From Filimonas effusa (GTDB lineage: Bacteria > Bacteroidota > Bacteroidia > Chitinophagales > Chitinophagaceae): 64,000 nt of DNA. Shown one piece after another: positions 1 to 8,077 of the stretch. The stretch spans positions 744,001 through 808,000 of the forward strand of contig NZ_SDHZ01000002.1 of the NCBI RefSeq assembly GCF_004118675.1, written 5' to 3'. Every line of letters begins with the position of its first letter. The stretch's first letter is position 1. The position numbers were made by a program, and so were the translations under genes. The notes under the pieces are model-generated. The model saw only the letters and a program-made list of their open reading frames with translations, was not told where the DNA came from and did not search any database.

Positions 1-1939
1 CCCTCGCTACATTGGTGGCAGTGCTGGCAACATCGTCAAGCGAAATGGTATTGTGATGATACAGCACATAATCGGAACTATTGTTGTAAATACCGTACTG
101 CGCCCCCATACCATTTACCCTGTAAACAAGATTATTCGTTACCCGGTTTTCAAGTCCTTCAAAAGCATCGGTACCCGAATGCTGAATAGCATAAAACGTA
201 GAAGTACTGCCTGGTGCAGCGCTGAACGGATCATGAATGCGATTACCCGTTATCACTGAAAGGGTATTTAATGTGCTTACCATCACACCATAAAAATCAC
301 CCGGGGTGCTTAAAGCAGGTCTGCTGATATCATTATTCTTCACTACCGTACCAACACTGCCGGCCACATATACACCATAGTTAAAGAAATCTCTCAGGCG
401 GTTGCCCTGCACCAGGTTCCGGGCAATAGCCTGCGTATTGCTGCCCACCACCGTAACCGAAACATATCCCCCGGTTATCGTATTGTTGATAATACTATTG
501 CTGTCGCAAAGCGTAGCCCCGTTTGCGGTAGCGCCGGTGGCAGAAGAATTCATCACAACACCGGCGTATGCATTGTTATAGGCACTTAAAAGGTTTGAAG
601 TAATGGTACAGTTGCTTATCGTATTACTATCCGCATCATTAATCAGTTGCACGCCATACCCATAGTAAGTTCCGGTAGCCGGCGTAGTAGCATCTATTAC
701 CAGGTTATTCAGCCGGATATGATCTGCACCATTCAGCTTTATCACCGCACGCTCATTGGTATTCACCGAAGGGAACTTAATGGTTGCACCGTTCCCGTTA
801 AACACCACGGCATTCGCGGCCGAAGCGCCGGGAACCGGGTTTATGATCAATTGTTCATTATAGGGGCCACTGCCTGCAACTACATTAAATACCACAGGCC
901 CGTCGATACCACATTTAATATGATTGTAGGCATCATTGAACGACTGGAAATTGCCCCCGCCTGCAGGCTGGTTGCTGTTAATGGTAAAGGTCCCGGATAT
1001 GAGCGCAGGCGATGATACAAAAACGGGATCCGATGCATCGGAAGCGCCGCCATTAGTACACGTTACCACACAACGATACCAGGTACCCGCAGACTGGCGG
1101 GTGGTTAAGAAAGGATCTGTAGCGCCGGGAATCGTAGCCCAGGTAACATTGTTCACCGAATTCTGCCACTGGTAGCTAAGCCCCTGGGCAACACTGCTGC
1201 CGGTAAGACTTAACAGGAAATCGGTATCAGGGCATATGGTAGTCACAGAAGACGCCGTAACACCTCCCTCCGGTGTTCCCGAACAAGCAGCTGCAGGCGT
1301 ATAACTGAAAACGATATTAGGACGCGTATTGACGGCACCGTTGTTGGCAGTACCAGCCGTTCCGCATAAACTACCCATGTTATTGGCAACAAAGCTATGC
1401 GAGGCATTAAATGCCAGCCCGGTTGTCCAGGTTATAAGCGGGTTGCCTGTGTTGGTAACAGCAGTAGCATTGTTGGCCGCTCCATTGCATATCTCTACTA
1501 CAATATTCCGTTTCCCATCCCATACAAATGGAGTTGAAAACGTCAGGGTATTAACACCTGCTACAGGCACATAATCTAAAGGACCAAACAAATTCGTGGC
1601 CGGCACCGGCTCCCATGTGCTGATGTCGAGCGAGGTTGTTAATGTAGTTCCCATTTTAACAGCCAGCGCTTCTGCCTTTCCGGAAAAAGTTCCCATCCCC
1701 GTAACATTGAAACGAATAGCCGTAATGGTTCCGGCCTGCATACCCGCCGCCGTTAATTCAGCAGCAGTGTAAAGATATTGTGCCCGCTGGCCTTCATTAT
1801 TATCCTGTAAAGGACAAGGATACGAGGTGGCGGCATTGGCAGCTGTGCCACTGCCTATAGTAATATTTGTTTGCGCATGTACAGTAAAAAAGTTCAATAA
1901 ACCTATCAGCACCAGTAGTGCGGGCAGTTGTAACTTCAT
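1..1939 (-). CDS. Large secreted beta-helix surface protein (partial, 3' end off the window)
   Basis: About 646 codons are visible and the frame is open to the left edge, so the C-terminus is missing. The protein starts MKLQLPALLVLIGLL and has a signal peptide ending near HAQ (about residue 22). Residues 25-215 look like a beta-rich domain; residues 225-305 resemble an Ig-like module (LSYQWQ, then YRCVVTC); from about 325 onward the sequence is rich in Asn and short beta strands (for example YHHNTISLD), typical of a right-handed parallel beta-helix. It is the last visible gene of a minus-strand operon, 18 bases after the OmpA-type gene. In Bacteroidota such proteins are usually exported by type IX secretion; the sorting domain would lie outside the window, so that is inference. 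The start is chosen because the signal peptide begins there and a CCAAAACTAC motif lies just upstream. Confidence 0.85.
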   Translation of the reverse strand, partial: MKLQLPALLVLIGLLNFFTVHAQTNITIGSGTAANAATSYPCPLQDNNEGQRAQYLYTAAELTAAGMQAGTITAIRFNVTGMGTFSGKAEALAVKMGTTLTTSLDISTWEPVPATNLFGPLDYVPVAGVNTLTFSTPFVWDGKRNIVVEICNGAANNATAVTNTGNPLITWTTGLAFNASHSFVANNMGSLCGTAGTANNGAVNTRPNIVFSYTPAAACSGTPEGGVTASSVTTICPDTDFLLSLTGSSVAQGLSYQWQNSVNNVTWATIPGATDPFLTTRQSAGTWYRCVVTCTNGGASDASDPVFVSSPALISGTFTINSNQPAGGGNFQSFNDAYNHIKCGIDGPVVFNVVAGSGPYNEQLIINPVPGASAANAVVFNGNGATIKFPSVNTNERAVIKLNGADHIRLNNLVIDATTPATGTYYGYGVQLINDADSNTISNCTITSNLLSAYNNAYAGVVMNSSATGATANGATLCDSNSIINNTITGGYVSVTVVGSNTQAIARNLVQGNRLRDFFNYGVYVAGSVGTVVKNNDISRPALSTPGDFYGVMVSTLNTLSVITGNRIHDPFSAAPGSTSTFYAIQHSGTDAFEGLENRVTNNLVYRVNGMGAQYGIYNNSSDYVLYHHNTISLDDVASTATNVAR

Positions 1940-1957
1940 CGCAGGTAGTTTTGGCTT

Positions 1958-3736
1958 TTACTTAAGTATTTTCAATTCGGTACGCCTGTTCTTTTCACGG
2001 CCTTCGGGATTGTCCCTGCCATCGGCATGGGTATTGGGAGCTATGGGTTTATCGGCACCATAACCTTTTGCACTCACCCGCTTCTTATCTATTCCCTTAC
2101 TCACCAGGTAAGCTACCACATTATCGGCGCGGCGTTGCGACAGCAACAGGTTAAACTCATATGATCCTGTGTTATCGGTATGCCCGCCTATTTCAACAAC
2201 GAGGTCAGGATATTTCATTAGCGTATCTGCCAGCTGATCTAATACGATAAACGAAACAGGTTGCAGTTCTGCGCTGTTCAGTGCATAATACACATGTTCC
2301 AGTACCTGTGAAGCAAACACAGGAGCAGCAGGCTTAACCATGGTATCGGGAACAATAACTGCTACCGGCGGTTCAGCAACAGCAGGGCGAACAAATTGTA
2401 ATGCCATCAATTCAAGACAGCATTCCGCATCCCGGTCCGAACTCAGCAGCGCCATCTCCAGCGGATCGGCGCTTGCCGATAAACTGGCGAAATACATATC
2501 ATCTTTAACGGAGTTGACAGGATACCCAAAGTTTACCGGCGTTTGCCAGGCACCAATATTACCCTTACTATAGTACAGGTCATATCCGCCCATCCCGGTA
2601 CGTCCATCCGATGCAAATACCAATCTGTTGCCGGGAGCATGATAATAAGGAGCCTGTTCATTACCTGCCGTATTGATGGTATTACCCGCATTAAAAACCC
2701 GTACAGCATGCCCGCTGCCATCCAGCTCAGCACACCAGATATCAAGTCCGCCTATACCACCAGGCCTGTCGCTTACAAACAGCAGGTACCTGCCGCCAGG
2801 TAACAAAAAAGGTTGCTGCGCCTGGTAACCGGGTCTGTTAACCAGCGTATCCAGCAACACGGGTTGCGACCAGCCATTACCGTTCCTCCGGCTTATATAT
2901 AATGCAGCCGACTTCTTTCCCTTAATTATGTTCCACGCAGTAAAGAACAATGTCTTCCTGTCGTCACTAAAACTGGCAGTTCCCTGGTGCTTATTGGCAC
3001 CAGGAATAGCAGCAGGTGCCGCAGGCGCCATGGAACCATTGCTAAACACAGCCTGATAAAGCCTGTTGGTATGAAGTTCACTTCCCTCCTGCCAGGTAGC
3101 AGTAAAAAAAACGGTATCGGCTGCTAATAATGCCGGGGCATAACTGGCGCCGGCTTTACCTTCAGCCAGCTTTTTTATCTTATACAGCGCAATATCGTCT
3201 TTAGCCATTTGCGCTTTAATGAACTGCAAATTCACCAGCTCCCTTTCGGCTATCACCTGCTGCTCGTGGGGCAGAGAATGCTTTTGCAAGAAAGCGGCAA
3301 AAGCGCTGGCAGCGGCATCATAATTACCCAGCGCCCTTTCTCCGGCAGCATAATAAAATCCGGCAAGCGGAAACATACCGCTGTCGCCGGCAGCCACCTC
3401 TGCATATAATGGTGTGGCCCTGGCAATATTCGTCAGTTGCCGGTAACTCTCCGCCAGCCTGTAAGTGGCCACCAGCTTGTTGCCCGGTGCAGCAACAGGT
3501 GCAGCAGCAGCCGCTGTTACGACATAAGGACCTCCGTTGACGTTCTGTTTATCTTGCCCGGATAAATATTTTTCGTAGTACAGTGCCGCCGATGCAAAGT
3601 CTGCTTTGCCAAAATACTTGTCCGCAGCTTTCAGGTAATCTTTCGAAGCCTGAGCATACAAACCGGCCGGCAATAACAACCATAAGGCCATTAGCTTCAC
3701 AAGCCGCTGATAAGGGTTATGTAATGTTGAAATCAT
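1958..3736 (-). CDS. TPR / PD40 propeller / OmpA-family outer-membrane-associated protein
   Basis: A 592-residue protein: signal peptide (LMALWLLLPAGLYAQ), TPR-like helices to about residue 190, WD40/PD40-type beta-propeller blades from about 200 to 440 (FFTAW, LLFVSDRPGG, LVFASDGRTG), and a C-terminal OmpA peptidoglycan-binding domain from about 480 (GGHTDNTG, LSQRRADNV). The order resembles the type IX secretion protein PorE, but there is little room for the carboxypeptidase-regulatory-like domain between propeller and OmpA. It probably ties an outer-membrane complex to peptidoglycan. It lies between the PorP/SprF gene (20 bases upstream) and the beta-helix protein, so the three likely act together. 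A start 12 codons further upstream is possible but would overlap the previous gene; the chosen Met precedes the signal peptide. Confidence 0.88.
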   Translation of the reverse strand: MISTLHNPYQRLVKLMALWLLLPAGLYAQASKDYLKAADKYFGKADFASAALYYEKYLSGQDKQNVNGGPYVVTAAAAAPVAAPGNKLVATYRLAESYRQLTNIARATPLYAEVAAGDSGMFPLAGFYYAAGERALGNYDAAASAFAAFLQKHSLPHEQQVIAERELVNLQFIKAQMAKDDIALYKIKKLAEGKAGASYAPALLAADTVFFTATWQEGSELHTNRLYQAVFSNGSMAPAAPAAIPGANKHQGTASFSDDRKTLFFTAWNIIKGKKSAALYISRRNGNGWSQPVLLDTLVNRPGYQAQQPFLLPGGRYLLFVSDRPGGIGGLDIWCAELDGSGHAVRVFNAGNTINTAGNEQAPYYHAPGNRLVFASDGRTGMGGYDLYYSKGNIGAWQTPVNFGYPVNSVKDDMYFASLSASADPLEMALLSSDRDAECCLELMALQFVRPAVAEPPVAVIVPDTMVKPAAPVFASQVLEHVYYALNSAELQPVSFIVLDQLADTLMKYPDLVVEIGGHTDNTGSYEFNLLLSQRRADNVVAYLVSKGIDKKRVSAKGYGADKPIAPNTHADGRDNPEGREKNRRTELKILK

Positions 3737-3756
3737 GTTCAGGTAGTTTTGGTTTC

Positions 3757-4779
3757 TTATAATCGGGGACATACAAAATCCACCTCGGGCGTCTTCGCTT
3801 TTTTACGGCCGGTAAATGCAAGTGATATCTCAAAGCTGTTCACCCCATGTACCATTTTACCTAAATCCGACACATTGATATCATAGCTGGCGCTTAGTAC
3901 CATGTTGTCGAACGAATAACCTGCCTGCACCGCAACAGCATCCTGGATACGGAAGTTGGCGCCCAGCAGCAGCGAGGTGTTGGCATTGGCGCGAAGCTGG
4001 GCATAAGCGCCTATCATCTTTTCTTCGGCTTTACCCTGGCGCAGGAAAAGACCATGCGGTGTAAGGGCCAGATTATCATTGATGCCAAGCCGCACACCGG
4101 CATGAAGCGTATAACGCATAGGCATGTTCACCTTGCCGTCGCTGCTGGCGAAACTATCATCCGGACGGGTGAGATGCGAAACCGCAAAGCCGCCGAAAAG
4201 ATTTGCCTTTTTACCAGGCGAGGCATCGAAATACAGCATCCCCGCACCCGCATCAAAAACAGTGGAAGAGGTGCGGCCGAACACTTCCCTGGTTGCATTT
4301 GCACTGTTATAACCGGTTACCGGGTTCCATTGATCTCCAAAACTGAGCTTCGACGTGTTGAAACGGCGTTGAATAAGTCCGGCCTGCAAGGCCAGCGAAA
4401 TACGATGCTGCCCGGCAGCACCAAACCGGATAGCCGTAAAAGCAGCATTGCCATAGGCTGTGGTATAATTATATCCGCCGTCGCCAGCACGCTGGTTCAA
4501 TATGTTCACACCTACATTCAGGCTTCTGGGAGTAGTAAGATCCAGCGATACGCCCGTTGTGGAAAAGGCACTGGCGATACTGCTCCACTGGTTACGGTAA
4601 ATAGCCGCTGCACGATAATCGCCGTCAAAAGCACCTGTTAACGCAGGGTTCAGCCAGGCAGGATGCACATAATACTGGGTAAAATGAGGGTCTACCTGCG
4701 CCCGGAGCACATTGACACTGCCTGCCAGCATACACACAAAGGCCACCCGGCAAAACAGTTTAGTTAGTTTTGTGGTCAT
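3757..4779 (-). CDS. PorP/SprF family type IX secretion membrane protein
   Basis: A 340-residue outer-membrane barrel with a signal peptide ending LRAQ and the family hallmark near the mature N-terminus: DPHFTQYYVHPAWLNPALTG, followed by YRAAAIYRNQW. The C-terminus carries the usual alternating strands (SFEISLAF). Family members are outer-membrane partners of type IX secretion; SprF-like paralogues are typically encoded beside the particular surface adhesin they help export. Here the partner would be the beta-helix protein two genes downstream (inference). A Met 15 codons upstream exists, but MTTKLTKLF fits the signal peptide and has the CCAAAACTAC motif two bases before its ATG. Confidence 0.92.
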   Translation of the reverse strand: MTTKLTKLFCRVAFVCMLAGSVNVLRAQVDPHFTQYYVHPAWLNPALTGAFDGDYRAAAIYRNQWSSIASAFSTTGVSLDLTTPRSLNVGVNILNQRAGDGGYNYTTAYGNAAFTAIRFGAAGQHRISLALQAGLIQRRFNTSKLSFGDQWNPVTGYNSANATREVFGRTSSTVFDAGAGMLYFDASPGKKANLFGGFAVSHLTRPDDSFASSDGKVNMPMRYTLHAGVRLGINDNLALTPHGLFLRQGKAEEKMIGAYAQLRANANTSLLLGANFRIQDAVAVQAGYSFDNMVLSASYDINVSDLGKMVHGVNSFEISLAFTGRKKAKTPEVDFVCPRL

Positions 4780-4840
4780 CTGTAGTTTTGGTTTGTCGAT
4801 ATTACTAAAGCGGTGATGGTTCAAAGGATAGCAGCAACCA

Positions 4841-5056
4841 TTACAGCAGGTTTACTTCCATCGCGCGCCTCAACATGCCGGCTGTATTTCTTGCCTCCAG
4901 CTTCCTGAGAATATTTACCCGGTGATTCTCCACTGTACGTACACTTAAAAACAATTCAGCGGCAATATCCTTCGACGTCCTGCCAGCAGCTACCAGTTGT
5001 AACACCTCTTTTTCGCGACGCGAGATAAACGCATTTGCAGTAGTTTGGTTCCTCAT
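4841..5056 (-). CDS. Stand-alone LuxR/GerE-type helix-turn-helix protein
   Basis: Only 71 residues, almost all of it a LuxR-type DNA-binding domain: FISRREKEVLQLVAAGRTSK, IAAELFLSVRTVENHRVNI, then LRKLEARN. There is no receiver or ligand-binding domain, and no room for one within the 200-base gap upstream. It is the first gene of the minus-strand PorP/OmpA/beta-helix cluster, 61 bases ahead of porP, so it may regulate that cluster or the divergent TPR/HTH gene. Target and signal are unknown. Confidence 0.8.
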   Translation of the reverse strand: MRNQTTANAFISRREKEVLQLVAAGRTSKDIAAELFLSVRTVENHRVNILRKLEARNTAGMLRRAMEVNLL

Positions 5057-5256
5057 ATGCGATATTGTTTACTGCAAACTACCAAGTTGTACTCATAGGT
5101 AATAAAATTGGATGCGTACAAAAAAAAGACAATTTAAAAATTGAATATCAAACATTTACATATGCAAGTCTACACTTTATGGACATAACTTATTAACATG
5201 GCAATCTGATTTGAAAGCTATATATTGCAGTTCCGCGGGATTTTACTGCCCCCTTT

Positions 5257-6954
5257 ATGCTTATGAGGTGGATTTTTATTCTGATAGGATGTGTTTTTTT
5301 CACGCCAATGGCATGGAGCCAGTCTGCCGATAGCCTGTTCCTTTTAAAGGACTATGAAAAGATTCCCTATATCAGTCGCCTCCTGCGCCAGTCATACAAA
5401 GGAGCAGATGAAAAACAGGTGCTCGCATTCTACGACGCCCTCCAGGAAGCTGCCTTTAAAAAAGACGACGCCACTATACAAATCGCCGCCCTGGCCTTTC
5501 TGGCACAATATTATACCCTCCAGAACAACCTGTCCAAAGCACAACAGTATTATGAAGAGGGACTGGAACTGTCGCACCTGCGCCGACTGAAATACCTCGA
5601 ACCGGTAATGTTACACCTGGCAGGCAATAACGCCTATAAACAAGACCGTTACGCCTCGGGACTCGAAAAACTGTTGCGCGCACACACCCTGATGGAAAAT
5701 CTCGGCAGCCAGTATTTCCCCGATATGGGACAATATCTTTACGACCTGGGTTATGCCTATTTCTATTATTATGAAGACCTTGTAGAGGCGTTACGCTTTG
5801 TACAAGCCGCCATGAAATATCCCATGCCTTCCGAAGAAACGGATATCGGCTGCCATAACATACTCGGATTAATATACCGGGCAACAGGAGAAGCGAATTT
5901 ATCCGACTCCTGCTTCAAGATCGCCCTTCATAAAGCGGAAGCAATCCGCGACACCGCCAATATCGGCGACGTATCGGGCAATATAGGTTATAATCATATG
6001 CAGGCCGGCAGGCTCAACGAAGCAGAGGTGTTTATGAAAAAGGACTATCACCTGAGTATGCTGAAGCAAAACTGGACAAGCGCCTGCCTGGCTAAAATGA
6101 CCTTATCGAGCATTGCCCTGGCCCGGAACAACACCGCAGCATCACTTGAATATATCCACGACGCCCGGCAATTGGTGCATACCCACCAGGCACAGCTTAC
6201 CCGTAAAGCACTTTACACCATCTACTACTTCATTTATATGAACCTGAGCAGAACGGCCAGGCTTCAGGGAAACGACAAAATGCTGATTGGTGTACTTGAT
6301 TCTATGATCCTGTATAAAGACAGTCTCTTCCGCTCACGCGAATCACGTGAAAAAGCATCGGTACAAATCAAGCTTATCAAAGAAAGCAATCAATACCAGC
6401 TTGAACTGCTGCGCAGCGAGGAACGGCGTAACATATTGTTCCGCAATACCCTCATCATTATAATACTGCTGGTAGTGGTAGTGGCACTTCAAATTGTATA
6501 TCGCCTGAAAAGAGTAAACAAAAACAATGAAGAGCAGTTGACAGAATATGCAAATGTGCTGGTAGAAAAAAACCAGCTACTGGAACAGTTCAGCAACAAA
6601 ATGCAAGAGCTTGAAAACCAGCCGGAACATATAGAACATCAAATAGAAGACATTTTCAAAGAATTACGCTCCCGTCCAATATTGTCGGAAGACGATTGGC
6701 TGCATTTCAAACAGTTATTTGAACGCATTTACAAAAACTTTTTTACCAATATCACCCAGCATATTCCAGGCATCACCCAAAGCGAGATCCGTTTGCTGGC
6801 CCTCACCAAACTCGGACTTTCCACTAAAGAAATGGCCGACCTGCAAGGTGTTGCCGCCGACAGCATCCGCAAAGCCCGCTATCGCCTCCGTAAAAAAATT
6901 GAACTCTATGTCCACGAAAACAAAAACATAGCCCAGGTACTGAAAGAACTATAA
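5257..6954 (+). CDS. TPR sensor with one membrane segment and cytoplasmic LuxR-like HTH
   Basis: 565 residues. A signal peptide (WIFILIGCVFFTPMAWS) is followed by TPR-type helical repeats over about residues 60-330, a transmembrane segment near 393-412 (LIIIILLVVVVALQIVYRL), a coiled coil (residues 415-460), and a C-terminal helix-turn-helix from about 507 (SEIRLLALTKLGLSTKEMAD, then RKARYRLRKKI). The architecture is a membrane-bound one-component regulator with a periplasmic TPR sensor, common in Bacteroidota. It is transcribed divergently from the LuxR/PorP operon, 200 bases away, which makes control of that operon plausible but unproven. A second Met two codons in is an equally possible start. 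Confidence 0.85.
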   Translation: MLMRWIFILIGCVFFTPMAWSQSADSLFLLKDYEKIPYISRLLRQSYKGADEKQVLAFYDALQEAAFKKDDATIQIAALAFLAQYYTLQNNLSKAQQYYEEGLELSHLRRLKYLEPVMLHLAGNNAYKQDRYASGLEKLLRAHTLMENLGSQYFPDMGQYLYDLGYAYFYYYEDLVEALRFVQAAMKYPMPSEETDIGCHNILGLIYRATGEANLSDSCFKIALHKAEAIRDTANIGDVSGNIGYNHMQAGRLNEAEVFMKKDYHLSMLKQNWTSACLAKMTLSSIALARNNTAASLEYIHDARQLVHTHQAQLTRKALYTIYYFIYMNLSRTARLQGNDKMLIGVLDSMILYKDSLFRSRESREKASVQIKLIKESNQYQLELLRSEERRNILFRNTLIIIILLVVVVALQIVYRLKRVNKNNEEQLTEYANVLVEKNQLLEQFSNKMQELENQPEHIEHQIEDIFKELRSRPILSEDDWLHFKQLFERIYKNFFTNITQHIPGITQSEIRLLALTKLGLSTKEMADLQGVAADSIRKARYRLRKKIELYVHENKNIAQVLKEL

Positions 6955-6992
6955 ACCTCAGCCTCAACCAATATACTCCGCCGGTTAACAGT

Positions 6993-7031
6993 AAAAAAAA
7001 GCAGGATGTATTGTATTGAATACATCCTGCT
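6993..7031 (-). terminator. Intrinsic terminator of the DksA-like gene
   Basis: A 13-bp perfect stem (AGCAGGATGTATT and its complement, loop GTATTG, 7000-7031) is followed, in the minus direction, by a run of eight T (6993-7000 read on the plus strand as A). It lies 58 bases after the stop of the DksA-like gene. The convergent TPR/HTH gene could share the hairpin but has no T run on its side. Confidence 0.85.
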
Positions 7032-7089
7032 GCTATCTTGAAATAGTATCCAGGCACTACTGTACTATCACTTAAACCCATCCGGTCCC

Positions 7090-8073
7090 CTACTGCTCCG
7101 CAGAAGGTTTCACCAGGCCAAGCTTCGCTTCGAGGCTAAGGGTTGCATGGGGCACCGCACGAAGACGTGCCTTATCGATAAGTTTACCCGTTACACGGCA
7201 AATACCGTAAGTTTTGTTCTCGATACGGATAAGGGCTTTCTCCAGATGGTCTACATAGGTTATCTGACGACTGGCCATCTGGCTGAGCTGCTCGCGCTCC
7301 ATGCTCATACTGCCATCTTCCATGGTCATATAACGGTTCTCTGTTTCGTCGCCACCCATTTCATCTTTACGGGTGATAAGACCTTGCAGATAAGCCAGTT
7401 CTTTTTTAGCCGCTTCCATTTTTTTGTTGATCAGTTCCCTGAACTCATTCAACTCTGTGTCGCTGTATCTTACCAATGGTTCGTTTGATTTAAGGTTATT
7501 TTCTCTTTGTTCTAATGGCCGGTATTCCGGATTATAAGGTACACTAGTTTTTACAGAAATCTTCGGCACTTTTACCTCTTTAAGGGGTTCTACCTTTTTA
7601 GGTACAGGCCTTGGAATAGCTGTAGGTTTTACCTCAGCAGTTTTGGGTTTAGGAGAAGCGGCCGGGGCCGGTGGCGCAGCTACCGGTTGAGGCGTTGGTT
7701 TTGCTGCTTCTTTTTTTACAGGAGCAGCAGCTTTAGCGGGTGCAGCGGGTTGTTTTACAGGTGTAGCAGGTTTTACCGATTTCGTTTGGGTACTGGTGGT
7801 CGGTTTAACTGCTACCTTTTTTGCAGGAACTTTGGCCTTTGCTACCACTTTTTTGTCTTCTGCTTTCGCAGCTGGCTTAACAACAGGTTTCTCCGCCGCT
7901 TTTTTCACCGGGGCTGCTTTCTTCACAGGCTTAGTGACCTGTTTAGAGGCAGACTTGGTTGCGGGCGTCGTCACCTTCTTAGCAGGCGCTGCTTTTTTTG
8001 CAGGCTTAGCTGCCGGTTTCGCCGACTTGGTGGGTTTAGAGGCTGGTTTCGCTGCTTTCTTCTTGGTAGCCAT
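7090..8073 (-). CDS. DksA/TraR-like protein with long Lys/Ala/Pro-rich N-terminal tail
   Basis: 327 residues in two parts. Residues 1 to about 190 are almost pure Lys, Ala, Pro, Thr and Val with repeated PAKKA/KPA motifs, like a histone H1 tail. Residues 200-320 are a DksA/TraR coiled coil plus finger region (YSDTELNEFRELINKKMEAA; YGICRVTGKLIDKARLRAVP). Of the four zinc cysteines only the first remains: the CxxC partner is Thr and the second pair is replaced by SLEA. DksA-type proteins bind RNA polymerase through its secondary channel; the basic tail suggests nucleic-acid binding (inference). The gene starts four bases after the ileS stop, so the two are surely co-transcribed. Such ileS-dksA pairing is familiar in Bacteroidota. 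Confidence 0.88.
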   Translation of the reverse strand: MATKKKAAKPASKPTKSAKPAAKPAKKAAPAKKVTTPATKSASKQVTKPVKKAAPVKKAAEKPVVKPAAKAEDKKVVAKAKVPAKKVAVKPTTSTQTKSVKPATPVKQPAAPAKAAAPVKKEAAKPTPQPVAAPPAPAASPKPKTAEVKPTAIPRPVPKKVEPLKEVKVPKISVKTSVPYNPEYRPLEQRENNLKSNEPLVRYSDTELNEFRELINKKMEAAKKELAYLQGLITRKDEMGGDETENRYMTMEDGSMSMEREQLSQMASRQITYVDHLEKALIRIENKTYGICRVTGKLIDKARLRAVPHATLSLEAKLGLVKPSAEQ

Positions 8074-8077
8074 ACGA

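Noticed and set aside
4054-4641. 195-codon frame antisense to porP
   Set aside because: Shadow frame lacking any recognisable motif.
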